A stretch of DNA of 64,000 bases, from contig NZ_LAUS01000004.1 of assembly GCF_005061465.1 (NCBI RefSeq), forward strand, positions 124,001-188,000. Reading direction: 5' to 3'. The stretch is from Mycoplasmopsis bovis 8790 (lineage in GTDB: Bacteria; Bacillota_I; Bacilli_A; Mycoplasmatales; Metamycoplasmataceae). The notes below the pieces were generated by a model. The model was not told the origin of the DNA. It did no database searches and saw nothing but the letters and a program-made list of their open reading frames with translations. The translations under genes were made by a program, and so were the position numbers. Of this stretch, positions 22,290 through 33,505 are shown in pieces (position 1 is the first letter of the stretch; each line of letters opens with the position of its first letter).

Positions 22290-24866
22290 ATGAAACAACA
22301 GAATAAAATTTTATTAATTGCTTCAGCAAGCATCCTGAGTCCTGCTTCAGTGGTTGTTGCTGCACAGTGCAATACCAGCAATAAACCAAATTCAACTACC
22401 GAAGCAAGAATTAGTGACTTAAGTAGTGAAGATTTCAAGAATTTAATTGAAAAAACAGATGATTACAAATCATTAGTTACATTACAATTTGGTTCTTCAG
22501 ACAGAAATATTCCGCTTAGTGAACTATTGCCTTCACAGATTGAAGATGATTCACAGAATCTAAGAGCAGTTGTAAATGACAAGTATGCTGATATCATTGA
22601 TGCTATTGTTGTTAATGCAACAACTGAGAAAAAGTTACCTAACATTATCTCAAATGCTAAGGGTGAATTAAGTGTTTCTCTTAATTTCAAAAATAAGAAA
22701 ACCAATGAAAACATTGCTAAAACATTTAAAGTTACTGGCCTAAAGACTAATAACGGTTTGCACCATTCAGGTTTAATTCTAAGAGATCCAAAAGATAGTT
22801 TTGATGGTGCTGGTGGTTTTAAAAACTACTTAGGATGAGATCAAAAGAAGCGTTTTGAATACGATAATAAATTGTATATAGATAGTGTTAAAGGCTGATG
22901 AGGCGGTGGCGATATATTAACTAAACGTGGTCTTAGTGCAACTGATGAACAAAAGAAAAAATTTGATGAATTAGCTAAAACTGTTGGTTTTGATAGTTAT
23001 GAAAATGCAGCTATAAAAGGATTCTCACTCCCTGTTTATGGTAGTAATGGACAAGTTAGTGGTCTTAAATTGTTTGATAATGAAGTCGGAAAAACTGCTT
23101 CTCACGTTGACACTTTAGGTAGAGAATTACCTAAAACAAATGGTTTAGCTAGAACAATTCCTAATCAAACATACCAAACCATTGCAAAGCAAACATATCA
23201 AATTACATTCAATTTCAAAAAAGACTTTAAGCGTGAATTAGCTGAAATCGAAAAGAATATAAAATTTTTCCAAGATAAAGATGACAAGCAAATTAAAGAT
23301 TATTTAGAAACACAAATTAAAGTGCTAACAGATAATCATAATCACGCACTCAGAGAAATAGAAAAAAGATGAGCCGTTCTTTCAGATGAAGCTAAAAGAG
23401 GTCTCGAAGAGGCTCATAAAAAAGAAATTGAAGAAGAAACTAAGCAATACGAAGCTGAAAAGGCTAAATATTCTTCATGAAAAAAAGATGATTTAATTAA
23501 GTGACAAAATGAAGAAAAGCAAAAAATAGAAGACAAGAAAAAAAATGGCGAGTTCGGCGACAGAGTTTCTGGAACTATTTGAATTATGGATTATCAGCTT
23601 CCAGAAAGTGGCAAAACTGCTACAAAGTTCTATTTCGGCACTAACTCACACGTTGCAAAAGTTTTAAAGGAACATGACTTAACAGGATTTTCTCTTTCTA
23701 GAGTTGATGAAAATGTTGGCGTACATTCAACTTTCAAATTCAATGATTTAGACCCTAATTTTAAAAAGTTTAGTTTTACTAACCCAAAAGATATGATAAG
23801 CAATGTTTTTGATGCTGTTGACTTTATGAAAACAAGTCCTAAAGATTACATTGATAATAGTCAAAAAAGTGAATATGAAAATGTTGAAGAGTATATTGAC
23901 TTTGCAGTGATTGAAATTGATTTTGAAAAATTAAATCCTTCAGAAGTAATTGTATGAAGTGAAAACAGAGATATAGGTAGCACCATACCTAAAAAAGATG
24001 ATAAATATGAGCTTATAAAATTAATTACAAATAATTATGAAAAAGACGAAAAGAACCATATTAAATTCAAATCAAAATCATATTTAGATAGCTATGATGA
24101 AATCGATGTTCCATTAGCAATCAATGATAAAGATCCTAATGACATTAATAAATGAAACAGCAAAGAAGGCTTATTCATTTTAGGTTATCCTCGTGCTGAT
24201 AAAGACTTCTATTTAGACAGATACATAGATGAAGATGCTATTAAAGTTGCTAAGGAAAATTATTCACTATGAGTAAATGGTGACCATAAATGATATAAAA
24301 AATTAGCTACACCTGAAGGACAGCAACCTGCATTCCCTGAATACACAATTAATAATGGTGGCAGATTATCATATCAAATTGGATATCGTACATTTACAGA
24401 TAAACCTGGCTTAACTGACGGATTTTTAGCAGCGCCTAGAATTGGAGATGAATTTTATTCAATAACTGATAAAAGCAACAATAAAACAGTTAAATATGTC
24501 AATTATGGACTTCACTTAATGCCAAGATTCTATGCTCCTAATGGTGGCGCTTCTGGCTCTAGTGTAAGAAACAAGAAAAATGAATTAATAGCAGTTTATC
24601 ACGCATCTAATGACAGTGCAAAAACTGGTTTAGCAGCTGTGTTTAGATCTCCTGGTAAAGACTACAACAAATTATTTGGTAACTACAATCTGCCACAATA
24701 TGACTTAATTTATGGTGGTGGCAAAGATCAAAAGAATTCTTATAGACAAGCATTAGAAGCAAAATATAAATCATTGAATGGAAACTTTAAAACCAAATTA
24801 TTTGATAAAGGCTTAGCAGAAGACAACATTCCTAGTGAATTCAAATTCCAAAACCCAGCCAAATAA
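22290..24866 (+). CDS. mip: Immunoglobulin protease MIP, lipoprotein (copy 2)
   Basis: This encodes 858 aa. A lipoprotein signal ends in VVAAQC. Predicted triad: His454 (FGTNSHVAK), Asp in DFAVIEIDFEK, Ser755 (GGASGSS). A lysine/glutamate-rich coiled-coil region (about 315-425) precedes the protease domain, longer and more regular than in MIP1. UGA-Trp codons are frequent (22838, 23370 and others) but the frame is intact. The start lacks a strong Shine-Dalgarno; the spacer from MIB3 contains one copy of the recurrent motif CTATAAAACAG (22266-22276). The C-terminus (about the last 200 residues) is close to MIP1. Confidence 0.93.
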
Positions 24867-24920
24867 TCCTACAAAATAGAGTTATTAGAAAACTAATAAA
24901 TTAAATAATAAAGGAGTAAT

Positions 24921-26432
24921 ATGCATTCAAAATCAATTAATATTGAAGAAAAAAGAATATATGATGATAGCCAAAGCTTAGCTAATAAGCAAAGAAAAAG
25001 CTTTATTGTTACTCTATATAAATCCTTACTTTTATCATATTTCTTTGTTTCAATGCTTTGCTTACTGTTTTTAATGCCTCATGGATTATTTAGTAAAAAA
25101 ATTATTGGTTCATATGCTTTTATATTTGACTTTTCATTGTTAACCACATTAGATGCTAACTGAATATTTATTTTTAGACTGTGCCTGTTTGGGTTTATAT
25201 ATTTTTATGGATTACTAAAGGCATATCTGAATATCAATAAAAATAAAGAGCATATACGGATATATGGTATTTGATTTAGCATCTATTGAGCCTTATCAAT
25301 TTCAGGATTTCTTTTATTCTTTACTTATCACACAATTGAAGTTAAGAAACTAGTTTATGCCTTATTTGCATTAGTTATTTTCTTATTAACTGACATTTCA
25401 TATGCTTTATTTAACTTTAATACTAAAAAGAAAACAGAACCAGTTATATACCAAAGTAAAATACCATTAGCAATTGACTTAATCTCTAGAATTTTACTTA
25501 CAGCAATAACTCTTGTAGTATTTTTTGGGTGAGCATACTCATATACAGGAAGTCCAAATACATTTGTAAGAATGTTTGCTTTAGCTAATGAAAATAATAA
25601 AAACATTCCTTACAACGCCTTTTATACTACTGCCTTTAAGTTATTTAAAGTCAAAAGTGCTCTTAATTTTATTATTGTTATTTTGATGTCATTAATTATT
25701 GGATTACTATTATTAGGACTTAAAATATATTCAATTTGATCATTAGCATATAAGCAACTAAGATCACAAATTTTCAAGGACAGATTACAACTTTATTTAG
25801 TTGGAATACTAGCTTCAGCAATTTGATTACTTAGCTTATTTAAATTAAAATACCCACCGACACATGAATTATTTGGTAAAGCTGAATCATTACAATATTT
25901 AAATATTCTTTTTGGTCTATTTAACATAGGTGCTGCAATTGCCTTTATAGCATTATTATTTGTTAAAAAAATAAAGCTAAATAGCATATTAATTAAAACA
26001 ACAATTATGGCACTATTTCAATGAGTAATTTGAACTAGTTATATGATTGCCAACTTTATTAATAAACAACCTACAATTGCCTTAGTTAATTTATTGCTCA
26101 CAGCTTTATCATCATTAGTTATTTTCTACTTTTACTTTAGAAAAAGCAAACTTAGTGCAATTTCAAACTCACTTGCAATTAGCTTAAACACCATTTTATT
26201 ATTCGTCCTAATTTTAGTATTTGGCTTTAATCAAGTGCTTTTGGCCGAAAACAATAAGAGCTTAATTATTTTAAGCACCAATTTATCAGTAGCACAAGTA
26301 ATATCAATAATTATTGTTTTATTCCAAATGATTTATTTAACATACTCACTTACACAATTAATATTAGTTATCAAAAAGACTTCAGTACTCAGTGATGAAG
26401 TTATAGAAAAGAGAAGTTATGAAAAAGCATAA
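24921..26432 (+). CDS. F1-like X0 ATPase: 12-TM membrane protein
   Basis: This encodes 503 aa, highly hydrophobic. It is the first gene of the seven-gene Type 3 F1-like ATPase cluster described in mycoplasmas, whose two unique membrane proteins have about twelve and three transmembrane helices and are proposed to form the X0 sector. Many UGA-Trp codons. About twelve hydrophobic stretches can be counted, spread over the length, with a short charged cytosolic N-terminus (about 1-40). No proton-channel motif of F0 subunits a or c is visible. GGAG precedes the ATG. It overlaps the next gene by 14 nt. Confidence 0.85.
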
Positions 26433-26913
26433 ATTAGAAAACAATTCAATGTTTAATATTTATAACCAATTTGAAGAAGCTAAAATGAGTGCTGATTTTG
26501 TTGACTATAACAAATTAATGGCACAAGTTTTATTAGATTGTAACCTTGGCTTTAATTCACAAGAGTATGTTAAATTCAATTCAAATTTTGACGAAGCATT
26601 AAGCAAAAAATTTGACATTGTTTTAGAAAAATTTGTAATTACATTCAATGTTAATCCAAAATTTAGTCTTGATGCATTAGTGCCTATGCTTAAGTCTAGT
26701 GAGGATTCAAACACTGAAGCAGTTAATTTTGCAAGCAGTCAAGAACCTAAATTTAGTAACTTGCTAAAACTATATAATAAGTTAATTAATGATTTGATTA
26801 TTTCTAATAAGTATGTTGAATTATTTCCTAATATCATTGTTTTTAGGTCTAAAAGCACAAATTCACTAAAAATTCTTTTTGATGCATCAAGTGTATTATT
26901 CAGAGGTGAATAA
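26419..26913 (+). CDS. F1-like X0 ATPase: small subunit of unknown function
   Basis: This encodes 164 aa, soluble and mostly helical by composition (MFNIYNQFEEAKMSADF..., CNLGFNSQEYVKF). It matches no family I know beyond its place as the second gene of the Type 3 cluster, where one of the three unique proteins lacks membrane helices. Its start overlaps the previous gene and its stop overlaps the next ATG (TAATG), so translation is coupled. A peripheral stalk or connector role is a guess from context. Confidence 0.8.
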   Translation: MKKHKLENNSMFNIYNQFEEAKMSADFVDYNKLMAQVLLDCNLGFNSQEYVKFNSNFDEALSKKFDIVLEKFVITFNVNPKFSLDALVPMLKSSEDSNTEAVNFASSQEPKFSNLLKLYNKLINDLIISNKYVELFPNIIVFRSKSTNSLKILFDASSVLFRGE

Positions 26914-27833
26914 TGGATTTGAAGAAGCTTGAGAATAAATTAGACAATCTAAAAAGAATTGAACAAAAGGTTAATAATGACAAAAACATTTTGCTTATTG
27001 ACATAATGAAGCAAAATAGACTACTTTCTTTTTATGTAAAAAATGCTAGACATAATAAAAATATGATTTTAGCCTTAAGAAATGAGTATTCATTCAAAAG
27101 TTTATTAGTTTCAAAAGATGACTATCCATTTAAATCATTGGCTATTATTAAAAAAATAAGAAACTTATTTATTAAGCCAAAAGAATTATGAATATATTTA
27201 ACTGAAGAGCAAAAATATGCAACTGATTCATATTCTAGGTATGAAAACAACATATTAACTAATACTAAAAAAGTCAATGCTGACTTTATAACAATTGGAA
27301 AAAGAGCAGCTGAATTTTGCAAGCTTAATAATTTAAACATTATTTATGAAATAGATAATTCAGATATATACTCAGACTTATCATGAAGACTATGTCAAAT
27401 TATTAAATTTCTATTTGCTCAAGAAAATTATGAATCATTACATTTTGTTATAAATTCAAATAAAAATATAAATGGTAATTTTACTATTTTGCCTGTAAAT
27501 GAGTTTAATATAGACATTTTAAGTGAATCAAGTTATGAATCTGAAGACATCAATATTAAGAGTTTTAAAATTTTCCCAAATATTGATCAGTATATAAGTA
27601 GTCAAATTAATTCATTTATAGAAAACTCAGTGCAATCATTATTAGTTGAATCATCATTTTATAAATCAAAAATAGGTTTAGTTTCGACTAACAAAATCAT
27701 TAATGAGCTAGATGATGAAATGAAAAAAATAGGCAAGAAGATCATCAGAATCAAACGTGAAAACGAAATTGAAGAAATTGTTTTATTAACTAGCAATAAC
27801 AAAAAATTTCTTACTAGAGGGGATAATAACTAA
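26913..27833 (+). CDS. F1-like ATPase gamma-like subunit
   Basis: This encodes 306 aa, read through UGA-Trp codons at about 27189 and 27384. The N-terminal helix (LKKLENKLDNLKRIEQKVNN) and a C-terminal helix (MKKIGKKIIRIKRENEIEEI) are placed as in F1 gamma, whose two terminal helices form the central coiled-coil shaft. A Rossmann-like middle part lies between. Sequence identity to standard AtpG is very low, as reported for these clusters. Assigned by position, length and helix pattern. Start and stop overlap neighbours by one base each. Confidence 0.72.
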
Positions 27834-28297
27834 TGAGTCAAAAAGGTTTTAATGTTGTTATCAACTTTATAGGAAATAAAGAAGCTACATTTAATAATGC
27901 TTTAGTTTACTTTAATGCTGATGAAGAAGGTGATTGAGTACAACTAGTTGATAATTCAATTTTAGGCTATGAAATTATCTTGCTTAAAATTGTTGACTTA
28001 AATACAAATAAAAATAAATATATATTTGCAAAAAACACAAATATTACTGTTTCAAACAACACAATTAATATTTATACATTTTCTGAATTAACCTTTTTTA
28101 TAGAGACAAAAGTCAAAAAACAATATAACGAACAATATAAAGAGATCAATAAAAAAGTTATTGCTTTAGAAGCTATGCAACAATTAGGAATGAGCATTGA
28201 TCAATTATTAGAGTTTAATAAGCTAAAAGAAGAAAAATACATTTTAAAAATGAAAAACATACATAAACTAAAGGAAGAGGAGCAGCATGAAGATTAA
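27833..28297 (+). CDS. F1-like ATPase epsilon-like subunit
   Basis: This encodes 154 aa. The start (MSQKGFNVVINFIGNKEATF) is hidden by a UGA-Trp near 27935. The N-terminal half looks beta-rich, and the C-terminal half is a lysine/glutamate-rich helical hairpin (INKKVIALEAMQQLGMSIDQ), as in F1 epsilon. Very weak sequence similarity, so the call rests on order and predicted fold. It overlaps the next gene by 11 nt. Confidence 0.7.
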
Positions 28298-30527
28298 AAA
28301 AATACTTCTATTTGCTAAAGCAATTAGCCCAGCTGTTACTACTCCTATTGCTTTAGTTTCTGTTAGTGCTAAAGGTAATTTAGATAAGCGTTTAGATGGC
28401 AATGATACTACTAATGGCACAAGCGGTACTAATAATAATGGCAATGGTGCTAATAATGGGTCAAATAACTCATCCTCAAGCTCATTTGGAACTTCTGGCA
28501 AGAAAAAAGAAGTTAGCCCACAATTTAGTTCTTTTAAAGATAAGGCTCAAAAAGCAGTCGATGCTGTTTTAAAAAAAGCAGTTGAAAAAGTTATTACTTT
28601 CACCGATGAAGAGCTTAAAAAAATCGACTTATCAAAGCCCCAAGACCAAAGTCAAGGAAATAAAGAAGGCTACTTAGAAAAAATAGAGAAGCAGGTTTAC
28701 TTAAAGAATTTAAATAAGCTTTTTAAGGATAATAAAGATAAACTTAATAAAACTGAAGATTATGCTAAATTAGGTCTTCCAGTTACATTCCCTTTTATCA
28801 TTGCTAATGATGAAAAGTATGATGTAGGTACAGTTAATTACAATGGTAAAGAATATAAAGATATAAAAATTGGTAAAGAGAATACTCGTGATTATTCAAA
28901 AGTTATTGAAACAAACAACAAAGATAGCATAACTAAATCAAGTGAAGAGGACAATGTTGCTTCAAATCCACAATTTGAAGCTGCGCTTAATAAATACACT
29001 CAAGACTTAGAAAAATCAATTTTGGAAATGGTTTATAACCCTAAAGAGATTCCAAAGCTTGGCAAAGATATCTTTTTAGAAGATGTGAAATTCGATAGTA
29101 AAGAAGGCTTTACAGTCAAGCATCCACAAAATAGCAGCAGTTGAGAAGATTATATAACTAAAGGAATTAAACATAAATTTGTTGATTTTGACCTAAAACA
29201 AAATCAAGAGTTTAAAGTTATTGATGAAACTCAACCATCGCCAAAAGTTAATCCACCTAACTTGCCTGATATTACTAATAAGCCATTAGTTCCTGGCAAA
29301 CCACCTACTAATAGTGAAACTGCTAATCCATTAGAGCAATCAGAAACATTATTATATTTAGAGCCTTATGTTAATTATAGATATTCATCAAGCTCTGATA
29401 GTGCAATAGCTAATTTACATAAAAACTCTAATGGTGCTGACAAAGAAAAAATATTTTTCTTTAATAACCCAATAAACACTAGATTTAAGTATACCGTTAA
29501 TGATATTGATGGCTCAAACACTTTTACAGTCAAAATAACTGATACTGCTAAGCAAAATAGTTCTAGAACTTACAAAGTTCAAAAAACCAGGTTAACTTCT
29601 GACCCTAGATTTATGTTTTTATTCCAAAAACAATCAGAGGCTTTGAGCGCTAAATTTACTCAGTTATATAAAGCGCTTATGTTAGATGAAAAAATTGACT
29701 ATTCTAAATTAGCCCATAATGAATTGCAATTGTCGCTTTACGGAATGGTAAATACAGCAACAAAAATAATTACCGATACAAAGTTTGTTGAATTATGGAA
29801 CAACATTATTATTAAGTATGCTAATAAAATTAGTACTCCTAAATCTGATGATGATTTTCAGAGTGTAGTAAAAAGCTCTAGTCAAGTTGTAATTGATGAA
29901 TTAATTCAGGCATTAAGTGCTTCAGAATTAAATAATCAGCCATTTTGAAGCTCATTAGTTAATGCATTAACTGTAGTTGAAAGCGATTTAAAAGAAATTG
30001 CTAATCATAAAGAAACTAGAGAGAAAATAATAAACAAGTTTAAGACTTTAAACTTGGACTTTAAAGTCTTAGATAATACATTTACACTTTTAAATGAATC
30101 GCTTTTAAAACTTAGAGCATCAGCTAATAACTGAGCAAAAAGTTTCCAATATAGCAAGTGATTTGATGAATATACGGCTAATGTAGCAGATGTAAGAGAG
30201 AACATTGAATTCTTAAGAGACTTCTTAGAGCCAGCAGTACCAAGCGAAAAGTCTGATGAACTTAAGAAATTACAAGATAGCTATAACAGTGCTATTAATA
30301 AGATAAAAGCAAGCAGAAGCAGTGTTAACAAGGCATATTATGCAATTGGTGGAACACTATTAATAATTGGATTATTGTTAACATTAACAAATGTCTTGAT
30401 ATTTACAATTAAATATAAAAACAAATTGAATAAAGCAATTAAAAGTGCATTTGGTATTTCAATTTCAGTTTCAGCTATAGTGGCTCTTGTTGGAATAATT
30501 TTAATATTACTAGGACTTAAAGGATAA
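28287..30527 (+). CDS. F1-like X0 ATPase: 3-TM protein with large extracellular domain
   Basis: This encodes 746 aa. An N-terminal hydrophobic segment (about 5-28) is followed by a Gly/Asn/Ser-rich low-complexity stretch (about 40-72), a long, probably extracellular region of roughly 580 residues, and two C-terminal membrane helices (about 680-700 and 715-745: GGTLLIIGLLLTLTNVLIF; ISVSAIVALVGIILILLG). This gives three hydrophobic segments, matching the three-helix member of the Type 3 cluster. The large exposed part sits between the MIB-MIP array and the catalytic subunits in gene order. UGA-Trp codons at 29142, 29946 and others. Function unknown. Confidence 0.82.
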
Positions 30528-30530
30528 TAA

Positions 30531-32105
30531 ATGAAAGCAAATGATAATATAAACATTATTACAAATGTCAATTCAGCTTATAATGATATGCCTAGAATAA
30601 GTGCTGTATTTGACTATATTATAGAAGTAAAAGGAAAATTTAATTACAGACAACAACAAGTTTTCACTTCTAGCAAAAACGAAAATGCAAGACTATTTTT
30701 AATTAGTGCTTTTGCTGATACTGCTTATTTATTAAGCAATGAAGAAGGCAGAAAGTTAGCTATAAACGATAGAATAGTTTTACTTAATGAAACTAATGAA
30801 GTATTCACATCAAATGAGCACTTTGGCAAAGTTATTGATATCTATGGTAATGCTATTTTGCCAGTTTCACAAACTATTAGCAAAACTAATGATTCAGTTT
30901 CATCAGAGATGTTTAAGTTAGCACATGACTTAATGAAAGTGCAAAGACTTAATGAGCAACTTTACACCGGAATTAATGCAATTGACTTATTAATTCCTAT
31001 TGGTAAAGGCCAAAGAGAATTAATTATTGGTGATAGACAAACTGGTAAAACACATATAGCGCTTAATGCAATTATTAACCAAGCTGCTAAAGGAACTAAA
31101 TGTATTTATGTTGCTATCGGACAAAAGAGAGAAAGTATATCTAAGATTTATAACACTTTAAATCAGCACAACGCGCTTAAAAACACAATTATCATTGACG
31201 CTCCTGCTAATAGTGCATATGAGCAATATTTAGCACCTTATGTTGGTATGGCTCATGCTGAAAATATTTCAGCCACTGATGATGCATTAATTATTTTCGA
31301 TGACTTAACTAAGCATGCTAATATTTTTAGAGAAATTGCCCTATTAAGTAATAAACCAGTTGGAAAAGAAGCTATGCCAGGCGATATGTTCTTTGCTCAT
31401 TCGCAATTATTAGAAAGAGCTGGTTCATATAAAAATAGAAAAACTATTACAGCGCTTCCTATTATCCAAACAGTTGATGGTGATATTACTAGCTTAATTG
31501 CTTCAAATGTTATTTCGATAACAGACGGACAAATTGTTACTAGTGCAAAATTATTTGCTAAAGGTATTTTGCCAGCTATTGATATTGACTTTTCAGTCTC
31601 TAGAACAGGCTCAAGCGTACAAGATAGAACAATTGCTAAAGTTGCTGGAGTAATTAATAAAATTTACAGAAAATACAAAAGACACCTTAAGCTTTCAATG
31701 CTTGATTACGAACTAAATAAAGAAGTTTCAAACTTAATGTACAAAGGAAAAATGGTTGATAAACTCTTTTCACAAAGAGGATACTCACTTTATTCATATA
31801 ACTTTGTGCTAATGATGAGTAAAATTATTCAATGATCTTTAATTAAAAACGTTAAAGACGAACAAAAGGCATTAATGTTTATTGATGAATTTATTAATAA
31901 TTATGCTGAAGGTAAAAAACACTTTGAGATAATAAAATCTAATAATGATTATGATGATGAAATAATGAAAAGCTACTTTGCATTTGCATTACAAGAGTAT
32001 TCAAACTATGTAAATTTAGGTTGAGAGTTGCAAAACGAACACAGCTTTTTACCTATCCAAGAGAAATTTTTAAATGAAGTTGCACTTAAATTAGGAGATA
32101 AATAA
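30531..32105 (+). CDS. F1-like ATPase alpha-like subunit
   Basis: This encodes 524 aa. The P-loop GDRQTGKT (167-174, Lys173) is identical to that of standard F1 alpha and sits after a beta-barrel N-terminal domain. VGMAHAENI and FDDLTKHA correspond to alpha segments around the second nucleotide-contact region, and SVSRTGSS to the conserved SVSRVGSA block. Normal length. The last ~90 residues follow UGA-Trp at 31833. Non-catalytic nucleotide binding is expected by analogy. The stop overlaps the beta ATG (TAATG). Confidence 0.92.
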
Positions 32106-33484
32106 TGAATGGAAAAATTATAAATATACTAGGAGATGTTGTTGAAATTGAATTTAGCAAAGACAATTTGCCTTTAGTAAATCATTTGCTAACTACACAC
32201 GATGGACAAACATATTTGTTAGTTAAGTCAATTATCAATGAATCTACTATCAAAGCAATAATAATTTATTCATTTAGTTCAATTTCATTAAGTGACAAAG
32301 TAGTAAATACAAAGAGAAGTTTTATGGTGCCTGTTGGTCCTTTAGCTAAAGGCAATATCTATAGCTTTAAAGGAGTTTCGCTAAATAATCCTACTGCTCC
32401 TAGCCCTGAGTATGTAGAAATGGACTCAATTATTAATAACGATAGAGAAATAAACACCAAGTTTGAATTAATTGAAACTGGAATTAAGGCAATTGATTTC
32501 TTTATTCCAATCGTAAAAGGCTTTAAATTAGGCATTTTCGGCGGTGCTGGTGTTGGTAAAACTGTGTTAATGAAAGAAATAATTTTCAACGTTAACAACA
32601 AAAACAAAAACACATCGAACATTTTTATCGGTTCTGGTGAGCGTTCTAGAGAAGGTATTGAACTTTATGATGAATTAGTTCAATCTAACTTGATGAAGAA
32701 CTCGACTATGTATATCTCGAAGATGAATGAATCAGCTGGTGCTAGAATGTCAATTGTACCTATTGGTATAACTGCTGCTGAATATTTAAGAGACAAGCAA
32801 AAAGAAGATGTTTTATTATTCATTGATAACATTTACCGTTTTGTGCAAGCTGAAAATGAAGTTAGTGCAACATTAGGTAAAAAACCTTCTGTTGGTGGCT
32901 ACCAATCTACATTGGAAAGTGATGTAGCTAATGTTCAAAATAGATTATTTAAAAACAAAAATGGTGCTATAACATCATTTCAAACTGTGTTTTTACCAAT
33001 GGACGATTTAAGTGATCCTTCTGCAGTGGCTGTTTTTAACCACTTAGATGGTAACTTAGTTCTTTCACGTGATCAAGCTGCTAAAGGTATTCTTCCAGCT
33101 TTTGACCCACTTGCTAGTTCATCAAACTCAGTTGATGAATCAATTATTGGTAAGAAACACCTAGATGCAATAATTGAAGTAAAAAAAATATTAAAAGCTT
33201 ACAAAGATTTAGAAGATGTTATACTAATTCTCGGTTTTGATGAATTAGATGCTGAAAGCAAGATTATTGTTAAAAAAGCTTTACAATTAGAAAACTTTTT
33301 TACCCAAAACTTCTTTATGACTGAGCACTTTACAAAATCGCCAGGTCAATATGTACCTATGAATGAAACCGTTGATAGTGTCATAAGAATTGTTAATGGC
33401 GAATATATAAAACAAAGCCCTGAAATATTTGCCTTTGTGGGTTCAGCATTAAACATTAAAACTGACAAAGAATTAGGACTTTAA
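32105..33484 (+). CDS. F1-like ATPase beta-like (catalytic) subunit
   Basis: This encodes 459 aa. P-loop GGAGVGKT (146-153, Lys152), the catalytic-Glu block GSGERSREG (standard beta GERTREG), Walker B region LLFIDNIYRFVQAENEVSA and a DELSEED-like stretch near the end (FDELDAESK). All key ATP-hydrolysis residues are therefore present, consistent with the reported role of Type 3 clusters in membrane ATPase activity. No in-frame UGA. It is last in the seven-gene operon; a lipoprotein gene follows after 21 nt. Confidence 0.93.
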   Translation: MNGKIINILGDVVEIEFSKDNLPLVNHLLTTHDGQTYLLVKSIINESTIKAIIIYSFSSISLSDKVVNTKRSFMVPVGPLAKGNIYSFKGVSLNNPTAPSPEYVEMDSIINNDREINTKFELIETGIKAIDFFIPIVKGFKLGIFGGAGVGKTVLMKEIIFNVNNKNKNTSNIFIGSGERSREGIELYDELVQSNLMKNSTMYISKMNESAGARMSIVPIGITAAEYLRDKQKEDVLLFIDNIYRFVQAENEVSATLGKKPSVGGYQSTLESDVANVQNRLFKNKNGAITSFQTVFLPMDDLSDPSAVAVFNHLDGNLVLSRDQAAKGILPAFDPLASSSNSVDESIIGKKHLDAIIEVKKILKAYKDLEDVILILGFDELDAESKIIVKKALQLENFFTQNFFMTEHFTKSPGQYVPMNETVDSVIRIVNGEYIKQSPEIFAFVGSALNIKTDKELGL

Positions 33485-33505
33485 GAACAAATTAGGAGTA
33501 AATAT

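Noticed and set aside
12663..24866. Apparent fragmentation of MIB and MIP genes into several ORFs
   Set aside because: All breaks are UGA codons in one continuous frame at plausible Trp positions. I checked that fragment starts differ from the gene start by multiples of three.
30531..33484. Standard F1F0 ATP synthase atpA/atpD
   Set aside because: The P-loops are standard, but the neighbours are the unique 12-TM and 3-TM proteins and no F0 a, b, c or delta genes are present. This is the F1-like Type 3 arrangement.
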